Shown: positions 32,813 to 42,097, numbered from the stretch's first letter. The stretch: 64,000 bases of DNA from Bacteroidota bacterium (GCA_018266775.1 JAFDZS010000011.1:62001-126000); one strand, 5' to 3'. Notes: generated by a model not told the origin, from the sequence alone. Numbers and translations: made by a program.

Positions 32813-35524
32813 TTACATCCCCGCCAAACTCTCTTCAATCGCTTTTATTCTCGACAGCGCATCTGCTTTTTTCTTTTGCTCTAATGCCAGCACTTCAGGT
32901 TTTGCATTTTGCACAAATTTTTCGTTGCTGAGTTTTTTTTCTACCGATACTAAAAAATTTTTCTGGTGTTCCAAATCTTTCAACAGATCATTTTTTTGAT
33001 TGACTGTGTCAAGAGGTTGTTCTGTTTCCAGGTAAAGTTTATCATTACCAATTACGGTTGACAAAGTATTATTTACTTTTTCGCTGACAAACAAAATAGC
33101 TTTTGCATTCAACTGTTTGGCCAGTATAGTTTGTATAGATTGATAAGTTGCCAATGCATCTGTTTGAATATGCAGTTGCACCTGTTCTTTTGGCTTGATT
33201 TGATTTTTGTTTTTTATATCGCGGATACCCGTTATCGTATCTTTCAAAATATTACCCTGTAATAAAACGGCAGCATCAACTGCCTGGAATCCCTGCAATT
33301 GCTTCACGCATAAATCTTCATTTCTTTCTTCCAGCAAATGATAAATCTCTTCTGTAATAAATGGCATGTAGGGGTGCAGCAACTGCATCAGCGCAGTAAA
33401 AAATTCAATCGTCTTGTTATAAACGGCTGCTTCGATAGGTTGTTCAAAACCCGGCTTCACCCATTCTAAATACCAACTGCAGAAATCGTCCCATATCAAA
33501 CTGTAAATAGTTTTCAATGCTTCGCTTAAACGGAATTGTTTAATCAATGAATCAACTTCAGCCCTTACTTCGTTAAGGCGATTTTCAAACCAGGTAACCG
33601 CAAAATGTTCGCCACTCAAATTTGCACTGTCAATCCTGCCTTCCCACATTTTCACCAGCTTCAGGGCATTCCATAATTTGTTATTGAAGTTTCTGCCCTG
33701 TTCCAGCGATGATTCATCAAACAATAAATCATTGCCGGCAGGGGAGGCTATCATAATGCCAAAACGGGTGGCATCTGCACCGTATTGATCAATCAATGCC
33801 AGCAAATCAGGAGAATTACCCAACTGCTTACTCATTTTTCTTCCCAGCTTATCCCTTACCATACCGGTAAAATAAACATCTTTAAATGGCCGCAGTTGTT
33901 TGTATTCATAACCCGCCATAATCATTCTTGCCACCCAGAAGAAAATAATATCCTGGCCAGTTACCAATGTAGTGGTGGGATAATAATAATTTACAGCTTC
34001 GTTGCCGGGATTACTGATGCCCTTAAACACTTCCATTGGCCACAACCAGGAGGAGAACCAGGTATCGAGTACATCTTCATCCTGTTTAATGTCGTCAATG
34101 GTGAATGGTGTATGGTCAATGGAAGTATTGGCGTTGGGAGATTCACCATTCACCATTGCCCATTCTACTTTAAATTTTTCAAATGCTTCTTCCTTTGTGG
34201 CAGCAACAACACATTTTCCGTTAGGGTCGTACCATGCCGGTATCTGTTGCCCCCACCATAATTGACGGCTGATACACCAGTCTTTAATATTGCTTAACCA
34301 ATGGCTGTACGTGTTTTTTAATTTAGCAGGATAAAACTGAATCGTGTCGTTCATCACTGATTCAAGCGCAGCAGGATTTTTATCCATGAACTTCTGCATG
34401 TCAATAAACCACTGCATGGATAAACGGCTTTCAATTACTGCACCCGTTCTTTCGCTGGTGCCTACCTGGCCTTTGTAATCTTCTATTTTTTCAATTTGGC
34501 CGAGTGCAGTAATATCTTCAACAATTTTTTTACGCAGTGCAAAACGGTCTATGCCCACGTAAGACAATACCAATGCAGAGGGATGGTCTTCCATCAACTC
34601 TTCAGCGGTGAATTTACCCGTAGCGTCTAAAGTATCAATAGCTTTTAACTGGTGCTTCAAGCCCAGCATATTATCATTCTTATCATGTGCCGGGGTGATT
34701 TTTAATGCACCGGTGCCAAAATCTGCTGTTACATATTCATCGGCAATGATCGGAATTTCCCTGTTAATAACAGGAACGGTTACCCTTTTTCCAACTAAAG
34801 CGGTATATCTTTCATCTGACGGGTTAACACAAATGGCAACGTCACCCAGAATCGTCTCCGGTCTTGTTGTGGCAACAGTTATTTTTCCGGTACCGTCTGT
34901 CAGCGGATAATTAACGTAATACAGTTTTGAGTCAACATCTTTAAAGATCACTTCTTCATCACTCAGCGCCGTTTGGCTTACGGGATCCCAGTTCACCATT
35001 CTTTTTCCCCGGTAGATCAACCCCTTTTCATACAGGTCAATAAAAACTTTTATTACCGCTTTATAATAATCTTCATCCATAGTGAACGAAGTGCGGTTCC
35101 AGTCTAAGCTGCAGCCCAGCTTTTTCAATTGCTGTAAAATAATGCCGCCGTATTTTTCTTTCCATTCCCACGCATATTTCAAAAATTCTTCCCTGGTTAA
35201 TGAAGATTTTGTGATGCCGCGTTCCCGCAGCATCGCCACTACTTTTGCTTCAGTGGCAATTGATGCATGATCGGTACCCGGCACCCAGCAGGCATTCTTT
35301 CCCTGCATGCGGGCACGGCGCACCAAAATATCCTGGATGGTATTGTTCAGGCAATGCCCCATGTGCAGCACACCGGTTACATTGGGTGGGGGAATCACCA
35401 CAGTATAAGGTTCCCGTTCATCGGGCGTGCTGTTAAAATATCCTTTATCCAGCCAATGCTGGTACCATTTTGAATCAGTTGTTGATGGCTCGAAATTTTT
35501 ACTTAATTCCATTTTCTGCGTCAT
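32813..35524 (-). CDS. valS: Valine--tRNA ligase
   Basis: The predicted product has 903 residues, cytoplasmic. The start is set at 35524 (MTQKMELSK); 35512 is equally possible, while the longer frame runs through an intergenic repeat. It charges tRNA-Val. Class I motifs are visible: PPPNVTGVLHMGH (HIGH-type) near 43-55, CP1 editing elements (TTRPETILGDVAI), DEDVLDTWFSSWLWP, KMSKQLGNSPD (KMSKS-type) and a C-terminal coiled-coil arm rich in Lys/Glu. Just before DEDVLDTW an insert of about 25 residues (WAMVNGESPNANTSIDHTPF, then TIDD) is encoded by a repeat also found between genes, a clear oddity that leaves the frame intact. Confidence 0.97.
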   Translation of the reverse strand: MTQKMELSKNFEPSTTDSKWYQHWLDKGYFNSTPDEREPYTVVIPPPNVTGVLHMGHCLNNTIQDILVRRARMQGKNACWVPGTDHASIATEAKVVAMLRERGITKSSLTREEFLKYAWEWKEKYGGIILQQLKKLGCSLDWNRTSFTMDEDYYKAVIKVFIDLYEKGLIYRGKRMVNWDPVSQTALSDEEVIFKDVDSKLYYVNYPLTDGTGKITVATTRPETILGDVAICVNPSDERYTALVGKRVTVPVINREIPIIADEYVTADFGTGALKITPAHDKNDNMLGLKHQLKAIDTLDATGKFTAEELMEDHPSALVLSYVGIDRFALRKKIVEDITALGQIEKIEDYKGQVGTSERTGAVIESRLSMQWFIDMQKFMDKNPAALESVMNDTIQFYPAKLKNTYSHWLSNIKDWCISRQLWWGQQIPAWYDPNGKCVVAATKEEAFEKFKVEWAMVNGESPNANTSIDHTPFTIDDIKQDEDVLDTWFSSWLWPMEVFKGISNPGNEAVNYYYPTTTLVTGQDIIFFWVARMIMAGYEYKQLRPFKDVYFTGMVRDKLGRKMSKQLGNSPDLLALIDQYGADATRFGIMIASPAGNDLLFDESSLEQGRNFNNKLWNALKLVKMWEGRIDSANLSGEHFAVTWFENRLNEVRAEVDSLIKQFRLSEALKTIYSLIWDDFCSWYLEWVKPGFEQPIEAAVYNKTIEFFTALMQLLHPYMPFITEEIYHLLEERNEDLCVKQLQGFQAVDAAVLLQGNILKDTITGIRDIKNKNQIKPKEQVQLHIQTDALATYQSIQTILAKQLNAKAILFVSEKVNNTLSTVIGNDKLYLETEQPLDTVNQKNDLLKDLEHQKNFLVSVEKKLSNEKFVQNAKPEVLALEQKKKADALSRIKAIEESLAGM
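34096..34158. repeat. Intergenic-type inverted repeat inside valS
   Basis: CAATGGTGAATGGT (34096-34109) is the exact reverse complement of ACCATTCACCATTG (34145-34158). The same words occur at 14724-14767 and in part at 59710. The element is in frame within the catalytic core region of valS. Confidence 0.8.
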
Positions 35525-35565
35525 ATTTTTTCCGGATGGCAAAAGTACGAAAAAGCGAGGATGCA

Positions 35566-35725
35566 GGTAATGAATAATTAATAATGGATAATGAATAATG
35601 CATTCAAAATGAAATCTTCTACTCAAAGACATTATTCATTATGAATTATCCATTATTCATTATTGAAAACAATAAACCTTCCACTTTCAACTGTACACTA
35701 ACAACTATCATCTTCCTTACCTTTG
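35566..35725. repeat. AT-rich inverted repeat and thiolase promoter region
   Basis: Runs of AATAATGGATAATGAATAATG (35575 onwards) and their reverse complement (about 35630-35665) face each other across 40 bases and could form a large hairpin between divergent valS and the thiolase gene. TACCTTTG (35718-35725) matches the -7 box and lies 21 bases before the thiolase ATG. Confidence 0.65.
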
Positions 35726-35746
35726 CAGCATAAACGATCGTTATTT

Positions 35747-36925
35747 ATGAAAGAAGTCTATATCATCTCTGCAGTACGTACCCCGATAGGCAGTTTTGGC
35801 GGAACGTTAAAAGATTTTTCAACCACACAACTGGGCGCCGTTGCCATTAAAGGGGCGGTGGAAAAAGCGGGCATCAAACCAGAATCAGTAAATGATGTGC
35901 TGATGGGGTGTGTTATTCAGGCCAACCTTGGGCAGGCACCTGCAAGGCAGGCCGCAAAATTTGCCGGTTTACCCAATGAAGTGAATTGCACTACTGTAAA
36001 TAAAGTGTGCGCCAGCGGCATGAAAGCCATTGCACAGGCAGCGCAAAGTATTATGCTCGGCGATGCGGATATTGTGGTTGCCGGTGGCATGGAAAGCATG
36101 AGCAATGTGCCGTTCTATTCACCCAATTTACGCTGGGGCAATAAATATGGTAACGTAACATTGGTGGATGGCCTGGCTAAAGATGGTTTGACTGATGTGT
36201 ATGATGGAAAAGCCATGGGCAATGCAGCAGAATTATGCGCCAGCACTTGTGGTGTGAGTCGGGAAGACCAGGATGCGTTTGCCATTGAAAGTTATCAGCG
36301 CAGCCAGGCCGCTGTCAACGGCGGAAAGTTTGCAAACGAAATTGTTCCTGTTGCGATACCGCAACGTAAAGGCGACCCGGTTTTATTCAGTAAAGATGAA
36401 GAACCCTTCAATGTAAAATTTGATAAGATACCTGAACTGAAAGGCGCATTTGTAAAGGATGGAACGGTTACCGCCGCCAATGCATCTACCATGAACGATG
36501 GTGCTGCCGCACTGGTATTAATGAGCAAAGAAAAAGCTGATGAACTGGGATTAAAACCCATTGCAAAAATCGTGTCTTATGCAGATGCAGAACAGGCGCC
36601 CGAATGGTTTACCACCACGCCTGCACTGGCAGTGCCCAAAGCAGTGGCAAAGGCAGGTTTAAAAATGGAAGACATCAGTTACTGGGAACTGAACGAAGCC
36701 TTTGCAGTAGTAGGTATTGAAAACAGCAGGCGCATGAAACTGGATCCTGCCAGGGTAAATGTAAATGGTGGTGCCGTAAGTTTGGGTCATCCATTAGGTT
36801 GCAGCGGCGCCAGGATTATTGTAACACTCATTAATGTGTTACAACAAAACAATGCCCGCTATGGCGCAGCAGGAATTTGTAATGGCGGCGGCGGGGCCAG
36901 TGCGATGGTGATAGAAAAAATGTAA
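35747..36925 (+). CDS. Acetyl-CoA C-acetyltransferase (thiolase)
   Basis: The ATG at 35747 is chosen because MKEVYIISAVRTPIGSFGG is the family's usual N-terminus and the 35723 frame starts inside the -7 box. The predicted product has 392 residues, the standard length. Acyl-accepting Cys is in VCASGMKAIAQAAQ (about residue 89). The second active site includes NEAFAVV, GGAVSLGHPLGCSGARI (His and Cys near 350-380) and a final CNGGGGASAMVIE. It condenses two acetyl-CoA to acetoacetyl-CoA or runs the reverse in degradation. A hairpin terminator follows. Confidence 0.96.
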   Translation: MKEVYIISAVRTPIGSFGGTLKDFSTTQLGAVAIKGAVEKAGIKPESVNDVLMGCVIQANLGQAPARQAAKFAGLPNEVNCTTVNKVCASGMKAIAQAAQSIMLGDADIVVAGGMESMSNVPFYSPNLRWGNKYGNVTLVDGLAKDGLTDVYDGKAMGNAAELCASTCGVSREDQDAFAIESYQRSQAAVNGGKFANEIVPVAIPQRKGDPVLFSKDEEPFNVKFDKIPELKGAFVKDGTVTAANASTMNDGAAALVLMSKEKADELGLKPIAKIVSYADAEQAPEWFTTTPALAVPKAVAKAGLKMEDISYWELNEAFAVVGIENSRRMKLDPARVNVNGGAVSLGHPLGCSGARIIVTLINVLQQNNARYGAAGICNGGGGASAMVIEKM

Positions 36926-36943
36926 AGACAATGTTCAGATAAA

Positions 36944-36976
36944 AAAAGCCTGTTGAAATTTCTTCAACAGGCTTTT
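36944..36976. terminator. Terminator after the thiolase gene
   Basis: A perfect 14-bp stem with arms AAAAGCCTGTTGAA and TTCAACAGGCTTTT surrounds a 5-base loop. It sits 18 bases after the thiolase stop and ends 4 bases before the convergent cupin gene's stop, so it serves both. Confidence 0.9.
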
Positions 36977-36979
36977 CGT

Positions 36980-37594
36980 TTATAGTTTAACGTTGTATTT
37001 CTTCATGATAGATTCCAGCAGATCGTACCGGTAGTGGATATCATGTTTTTCAGATAGCTTTTTCATGTCTTCCGGTTTTGGCCGGTTATTGTTTTCAAAC
37101 AATGCAGCCAGTTCCTGCATATAATCTTCATGCCCGCCCGGAATGCACATATCAATGGTGGTGGCTGATGTTGCTCCACTGTTCCAAAATGTATGCACCA
37201 CACCTTTAGGCCGCAAATGCCAGCCACCGGCCTTTACTTCGGTAACTGTATCGCCGGTCATGATAAAGATGCTGCCTTCTTTTACACGGCATATTTCATC
37301 ATAAGTACTGTGAAAATGCGGCGGTGCGCCTAATTCTCCCGGTTGAATGACGGATTCCCAAACGCCCAAATGGGTATTGGTTTGTTGTTTGTTTAATTTG
37401 AAGACGATTTCCATTTCACCAACTGTACCTTTTTTTCCTTCGCCGGGTGGAATGTAGATAGGATCCGTGTTATCAGTGACCAGGTCATTGTATTGCCTGG
37501 CGAATGTTGTGGAGGGCGCAATGATCGAACCTAAAGTAATTGCAGTCATTTGCTGTAACAGGCGGCGGCGGTTAAGGTGTAATGATGTGTTCAT
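36980..37594 (-). CDS. Exported cupin-domain protein
   Basis: The ATG at 37594 begins MNTSLHLNRRRLLQQMTAIT, a Tat-like signal with an RRR cluster; the longer frame from 37642 is less likely. The predicted product has 204 residues. The cupin core is VIQPGELGAPPHFHSTYDEICRVKEGSIFIMTGD and GGWHLRPKGVVHTFWNSG, with the HxH...E...H metal-binding pattern. Function is unknown; such proteins bind small ligands or act as oxidases or isomerases. The AraC regulator gene lies directly upstream on the same strand, 58 bases away, and may control it. Confidence 0.88.
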   Translation of the reverse strand: MNTSLHLNRRRLLQQMTAITLGSIIAPSTTFARQYNDLVTDNTDPIYIPPGEGKKGTVGEMEIVFKLNKQQTNTHLGVWESVIQPGELGAPPHFHSTYDEICRVKEGSIFIMTGDTVTEVKAGGWHLRPKGVVHTFWNSGATSATTIDMCIPGGHEDYMQELAALFENNNRPKPEDMKKLSEKHDIHYRYDLLESIMKKYNVKL

Positions 37595-37652
37595 GTTTTT
37601 TCCTGTAAAACTATCCGTCTGCAGCAGGAGAAAATAGTACAAACACGACCAG

Positions 37653-38513
37653 TTATATCTGCAGCATGAATTGCAGTTGCGCAGGAGCGCCTCTTACTTC
37701 TTTAGCAATTACAGATGGGTTTACGCCGGCAAAATCTTTACAATCCCTGATAAAATGCATCTGGTCAAAATAACCGCATTGGTGTGCAATATGCGTCCAG
37801 CTTAATGATGGGGAAGATTCAAACAGGCGGTAAGCTTTAGAGAAACGGATCAGCCTTGCAAAGAGTTTGGGTGGCAGGCCGATGCGCACTTTACACTGCC
37901 GTTCCAGTTGCCTGGTACTTACACAAGCTGTTGAAGCAATTTTTTCTACCGGAATTAATCCATCTGACTGTATTAATAAACTCATCGCATGATCAAAAGG
38001 TAATGCGGTTTTTAAGCTGGAAATTTTGTTCAGCAAGAATTGCTGTACCACTGTAATCATTTCATCGTAACCTTCTGTATTGAACAGTTGTTCATTTACC
38101 CGCTGCACCTGCCGGTGAAAAAAATCGGCAGTGTTGCAGGCTTCATCCACCATTTCATGCATGGGCATACCAATAAGGCGGTGCAGTCCGCCTGGTTTAA
38201 AGCCCACACGGATAACAATATGGTCATGCCCCAAAACAATATTCACTCTTTGTAGTTGCGGGCCCACAATAATGCTGTTGGGATTAATAACTGTTTTATC
38301 CGTTCCATGAATGGTGGCTGTAATTGGGGAACGCGGATAAAAGAACAGGCTTTGTTCAGGTAAAGGAGGATAAGGAATGGCAGTCATGGATACATTTTCT
38401 GCAAACTGTTCTGCAAACAGCATGATGATGTTTACTACAGGTTGCAGCAATGGATGCGGAGTATAGAATTTTAAAAACAATAGTTGCTGTTTATTTCTTA
38501 TAAAAATATTCAT
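37653..38513 (-). CDS. AraC-family transcriptional regulator
   Basis: The ATG at 38513 is chosen; the longer frame from 38555 adds 14 residues. The predicted product has 286 residues. The N-terminal 170 residues form a beta-rich sensor domain (KFYTPHPLLQPVVNIIMLF; VGFKPGGLHRLIGMPMHEM) of the DUF6597-like type. The C-terminal AraC double helix-turn-helix is seen in LIPVEKIASTACVSTRQLERQCK and SWTHIAHQCGYFDQMHFIRDCKDFAGVNPS. It is divergent from the TlpA-like gene and upstream of the cupin gene, both possible targets. Confidence 0.92.
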   Translation of the reverse strand: MNIFIRNKQQLLFLKFYTPHPLLQPVVNIIMLFAEQFAENVSMTAIPYPPLPEQSLFFYPRSPITATIHGTDKTVINPNSIIVGPQLQRVNIVLGHDHIVIRVGFKPGGLHRLIGMPMHEMVDEACNTADFFHRQVQRVNEQLFNTEGYDEMITVVQQFLLNKISSLKTALPFDHAMSLLIQSDGLIPVEKIASTACVSTRQLERQCKVRIGLPPKLFARLIRFSKAYRLFESSPSLSWTHIAHQCGYFDQMHFIRDCKDFAGVNPSVIAKEVRGAPAQLQFMLQI

Positions 38514-38628
38514 GAAGCAGTTACCTGCATAGGAAAAAAGCGACAAGTTTATCACAATTACTGAAAAAGTGTTGACCGGTACCAGTTACTTCTGCAATAC
38601 CAGTATATTTACACTTTAAACCATCAGC

Positions 38629-39738
38629 ATGAAACAATTTTTTCTTTTCGCTTTTGTATGCATCGGCATGAGCGCCAGTGCACAAAATGATTCTTCTTTT
38701 ACTATTAATGGGCAATTCACCAATGTAAAAACAGGTACCATTTATTTGACTTTATACGGTAATCCTGCCGGCCCAAAACGAGACAGCGCCGCCATTCAGC
38801 AGGACGGCAGCTTTAGTTTTAAAGGCGCTACCGCAGAACCTGCCACTGCAGTGTTCACTATTAAAGGCCGCAAAGAAGATTACCTGCAGTTTTATGCCGA
38901 AGCAGGTAAGATGATGGTAAATGGCACAGGAGATAATTTAAAAGAACTCACCATCAGCGGCAGTAAACTGAACGATGATAATAAAAAGTATAAAGACTTT
39001 ATGAAACCTGCGCTGGATGCAGAAAGTAAGTTTTATGAAATCTACGACCAGGCTGCAAAAGATAAGAACCAGGCAAAGATGGATAGTTTGGATGAAGCCG
39101 AAGATAATATTACCAACCTGAAAAGAAAGTATGCCGGAGATTTTGTAAAAGCTAATCCCTCATCCATCCGCAGTGCCATGGCCATTGCTGAAAATTTTGG
39201 CTATTATGCTGAAGCAACTGATGTAGCGCCATTGTACAATGCGCTTAATGAAAAAGTAAAAAATTCCAAATCAGGTAAGAATGTTAAGGCGATGATTGAT
39301 GCGTATCAATCTATCGCAGTGGGGCAAATGATGCCGGACATTACTCAAAAAGATACACTGGATCACGACTTCAGCCTGTCTTCTTTAAAAGGCAAATTTG
39401 TTTTGGTGGATTTCTGGGCCAGTTGGTGCGGACCATGCCGTAAGGAAAACCCCAATATTGTAAAAGCATACCAGGCCTATAAAGGCAAGGGCTTCGATAT
39501 TTTTGGCGTATCATACGATAATGAAAAGACAAGGACAAAATGGAAAGCTGCGATTGTAAGTGATGGTTTGGCCTGGAACCAGGTGAGTGATTTGAAAGGC
39601 TGGCAAAACGCAACCTCCGATCAATTTTATATCAAAGCCATCCCTGCAAATATTCTGCTGGATAAGCAAGGACGCATTATTGCCAAAAACCTGTTCGGTA
39701 AAAAGCTGACGGATAAGCTGGCGGAGATTATGCCGTGA
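38629..39738 (+). CDS. TlpA-family thiol:disulfide protein with DUF4369 domain
   Basis: The predicted product has 369 residues, with a signal peptide (1-18, ending ASAQ). The DUF4369 N-terminal domain (about 20-120) begins SFTINGQFTNVKTGTIYLTL. A helical linker (120-230) precedes the thioredoxin domain (about 230-369): MPDITQKDTLDHDFSLSSLKGKFVLVDFWASWCGPCRKENP with the redox pair WCGPC, then a cis-Pro in IKAIPANILLD. It transfers electrons to disulfides in the periplasm, for example in cytochrome c maturation or oxidative repair. This architecture is common in Bacteroidota. Confidence 0.95.
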   Translation: MKQFFLFAFVCIGMSASAQNDSSFTINGQFTNVKTGTIYLTLYGNPAGPKRDSAAIQQDGSFSFKGATAEPATAVFTIKGRKEDYLQFYAEAGKMMVNGTGDNLKELTISGSKLNDDNKKYKDFMKPALDAESKFYEIYDQAAKDKNQAKMDSLDEAEDNITNLKRKYAGDFVKANPSSIRSAMAIAENFGYYAEATDVAPLYNALNEKVKNSKSGKNVKAMIDAYQSIAVGQMMPDITQKDTLDHDFSLSSLKGKFVLVDFWASWCGPCRKENPNIVKAYQAYKGKGFDIFGVSYDNEKTRTKWKAAIVSDGLAWNQVSDLKGWQNATSDQFYIKAIPANILLDKQGRIIAKNLFGKKLTDKLAEIMP

Positions 39739-40123
39739 GGTTTAGGTAGATAAGTAAATAAGTAAATAAAGTATATAGGTATATAAAGTGCTGAGGCGTT
39801 TTCTTTTTATGTTATCGTCTTTCCGGCAGAAAAAATGCGTAACATTTTATGTTTCCTGTGTTCCTATGTGGTCGGAGTATGTATAAAGTAGAAAAGCACA
39901 TAGGTATATAAAGTAATGAGGCGTAAACACTGTGGCTTTGTGCCTTTGTGAGTAAAAAATGTTTACTAATGGAAGGGTATATGGAAAATAGTCAATTTTC
40001 ATATACCCTTTTTTATATCTGTTTAAAATATGAGATGGTGCGTAATACAATTTGCTCGAATGGTTACGATGGAATAAATTTGCACACTTTTATTACAGAA
40101 ACGAATAAAACTAAACCAACACT
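39739..40123. repeat. Intergenic repeat cluster before pdhB
   Basis: GTATATAAAGTGCTGA (39779-39794) matches 4568-4583 exactly, and a variant GTATATAAAGTAATGAGGCG is at about 39904. The stretch around 39750-39850 is matched in reverse at about 43010-43110. CTGTGGCTTTGTGCCTTTGTGA (39929-39950) is like 4595. A hairpin with arms AAGGGTATATGGAAAAT and ATTTTCATATACCCTT followed by T6 lies at 39973-40014. No gene is supported; a 67-codon minus-strand frame here is repeat-derived. Confidence 0.78.
39973..40014 (+). terminator. Long hairpin with T tract before pdhB
   Basis: A 16-17 bp stem (one bulge) is followed by TTTTTT on the plus strand. It is 110 bases before pdhB and separates it from the thioredoxin gene. 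Confidence 0.65.
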
Positions 40124-41107
40124 ATGCGTCAAATAGCATTCAGAGAAGCCCTGAGAGAAGCCATGCAGGAAGAAATGAGGCGGGATGAAAGGGTTTTATT
40201 AATGGGGGAGGAAGTGGCCGAATATAATGGAGCCTATAAAGTAAGCCAGGGCATGCTGGATGAATTTGGCGAGAAAAGGATTATTGATACTCCAATTGCC
40301 GAACTGGGTTTTGCTGCCATTGCAGTGGGTGCTGCTCAAAATGGCCTGCGCCCCATTGTTGAATTCATGACATGGAACTTTGCTGTTTTACCTTTAGACC
40401 AAATTTTAAATACCGCTTCTAAAATGCTGGCAATGAGTGGCGGACAGGTTGGTTGCCCCATCGTATTCCGTGGCCCCAATGGCAGTGCCGGTCAGCTCGG
40501 TGCACAGCACTCTACAGCTTTTGAATCGATGTATGCCAACATTCCCGGTATAAAAGTAATCTCCGTAAGTAATCCTTACGATGCAAAGGGATTGCTGAAA
40601 AGCGCCATTCGTGACGATGATCCAATTATTTTCATGGAAAGTGAAGTGATGTACGGCGATAAAGGCGAAGTACCGGAGGAAGAATATTTACTACCTATCG
40701 GCAAATGCTTCGTGAAAAGGGAAGGAAAAGATGTCACCATAGTTTCTTTCAATAAAATGATGAAAGTGGCTTTGGGTGCAGCAGAAGAGCTGGCCAAAGA
40801 AGGCATTGAAGCGGAAGTGATTGACGTGGCCACCATCCGCCCGCTGGACTGGTTTACCATTCTTGAAAGTGTGAAAAAAACAAACAGACTGGTAATTGTT
40901 GAAGAACAATGGCCATTCGCATCAGTATCATCAGAAATCAGTTACCGTATACAAAAAGAAGGATTTGATTACCTGGATGCACCCATTCGCAGAATAACTG
41001 CTGCCGATGCACCCATGCACTATGCACCTAACCTGGTAGCAGCTTATTTACCCGATGTGCCCCGCACCGTACAACTGGTGAAAGAAGTGATGTACCTGAA
41101 AAAATAA
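40124..41107 (+). CDS. pdhB: Pyruvate dehydrogenase E1 component, beta subunit
   Basis: The predicted product is a 327-residue cytoplasmic protein of the transketolase-like E1 beta family. Recognisable blocks are FREALREAMQEEMRRDERVLLMGEEVAEYNGAYKVSQGM, RIIDTPIAELGFAAIAVGAA, FMTWNFAVLPLDQI, FRGPNGSAGQLGAQHSTAFE and the C-terminal domain TIRPLDWFTILESVKKTNRLVIVEEQWPFASVSSE. With E1 alpha it decarboxylates pyruvate on TPP and passes acetyl to E2 lipoate. The alpha gene lies 21 kb away at 61906 and E2/E3 are not in the window, so the complex genes are split. A terminator lies 28 bases after the stop. Confidence 0.95.
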   Translation: MRQIAFREALREAMQEEMRRDERVLLMGEEVAEYNGAYKVSQGMLDEFGEKRIIDTPIAELGFAAIAVGAAQNGLRPIVEFMTWNFAVLPLDQILNTASKMLAMSGGQVGCPIVFRGPNGSAGQLGAQHSTAFESMYANIPGIKVISVSNPYDAKGLLKSAIRDDDPIIFMESEVMYGDKGEVPEEEYLLPIGKCFVKREGKDVTIVSFNKMMKVALGAAEELAKEGIEAEVIDVATIRPLDWFTILESVKKTNRLVIVEEQWPFASVSSEISYRIQKEGFDYLDAPIRRITAADAPMHYAPNLVAAYLPDVPRTVQLVKEVMYLKK

Positions 41108-41135
41108 GCACCACATATTTGGTATAAAATTAGCT

Positions 41136-41157
41136 GGGTAAACTGTACAGTTTACCC
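41136..41157 (+). terminator. Terminator directly before the PorG-like gene
   Basis: GGGTAAACTGTACAGTTTACCC is a perfect 22-base palindrome followed by TTTATTTTT. The T tract runs into the ATG at 41167, so the hairpin ends 9 bases before the next start codon. Confidence 0.85.
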
Positions 41158-41166
41158 TTTATTTTT

Positions 41167-42015
41167 ATGAAGAAGTTTTGGAGTAGCATTATCATTTTTA
41201 CATTTTGTATTGCAGTAGCAAAGGCTCAGTCTTTACAGGCAAGCGTTTTTGCAGGCTTCAGCAATTACCAGGGCGACCTGCAGGACAAACGTTTTACCCT
41301 CAACCAATCCCACCCGGCAGTTGGTGTGGGTTTGGTATACGACATCACGCCGCAATTGCATGCAAGGGCCAATGTAACTTTTGGCAAGATCAGCGGTGCT
41401 GACAGGGCAACACCCAAAAATGCATCCCGCAACCTGAGTTTTTCTTCACCCATCACAGATGTTCATCTTGGCCTGGAATACAGCATACTCAATCCTGAAG
41501 ATTTTTGGCTGTCGCCTTATGTTTTTGCAGGCGTTAGTTATTTTCATTTTAATCCATCAGCAATAGATTCAGCAGGCCAGAAAGTATACCTGCAACCATT
41601 GAGTACAGAAGGCCAGGGATTTTATCAAAACCGGAAACCGTACCAGCTCAATCAATGGGCCATTCCTTTTGGTGGCGGTATAAAAGTTACGCTAACAGAT
41701 CATATTACTGTTGCGTATGAAATTGGACTGCGCAAAACCAATACCGATTACCTGGATGATGTGAGTACCACTTATGTAGATCAAAACCTGTTGTTGCAGC
41801 ATCGTGGACAGGAGGCTGTAAATATGGCTTTCAGGGGTGGTGAATTAAAAAATGGGGCCACTTATCCTGCTGATGGCACGCCCCGTGGCAGCGCTAAAAA
41901 TAAGGATTGGTATTATTTCTCAGGCATCAATTTAATTATTCGGATAGCCGATACTGGTAGTGAAAGCAGGTCTGGCCGCAGGTACAAAACCGGCTGCCCG
42001 GCAAATATGTTTTAA
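41167..42015 (+). CDS. PorG/DUF6089-like outer-membrane beta-barrel protein
   Basis: The predicted product has 282 residues, with a signal peptide (1-18, ending AKAQ). The body is alternating beta strands with aromatic ends: SVFAGFSNYQGDLQDKRF, VGLVYDITPQLHARANVTFG, VHLGLEYSIL, PYVFAGVSYFHFNP, PFGGGIKVTLTDHITVAYEIGLRKTNTDYLDDVSTTY. This fits the DUF6089/PorG outer-membrane proteins associated with type IX secretion. The last residues (KTGCPANMF) are atypical for a barrel end. PorG is known in Porphyromonas for type IX assembly; the role here is inferred. A terminator directly precedes the ATG. Confidence 0.82.
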   Translation: MKKFWSSIIIFTFCIAVAKAQSLQASVFAGFSNYQGDLQDKRFTLNQSHPAVGVGLVYDITPQLHARANVTFGKISGADRATPKNASRNLSFSSPITDVHLGLEYSILNPEDFWLSPYVFAGVSYFHFNPSAIDSAGQKVYLQPLSTEGQGFYQNRKPYQLNQWAIPFGGGIKVTLTDHITVAYEIGLRKTNTDYLDDVSTTYVDQNLLLQHRGQEAVNMAFRGGELKNGATYPADGTPRGSAKNKDWYYFSGINLIIRIADTGSESRSGRRYKTGCPANMF

Positions 42016-42097
42016 GGGAGTCTTCACAATTTTTTTTAAAACGAAGTGTGTAATTAAGAGTATCATTACATCCCATACTGATACTAAAACCCACATT

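Noticed and set aside
35525..35632. A 36-residue N-terminal extension of ValRS
   Set aside because: It is encoded by AT-rich spacer repeats and lacks similarity to the family; the start at 35524 or 35512 is usual.
39847..40050. A 67-codon minus-strand frame before pdhB
   Set aside because: It lies in the dispersed repeat region and over a terminator hairpin.
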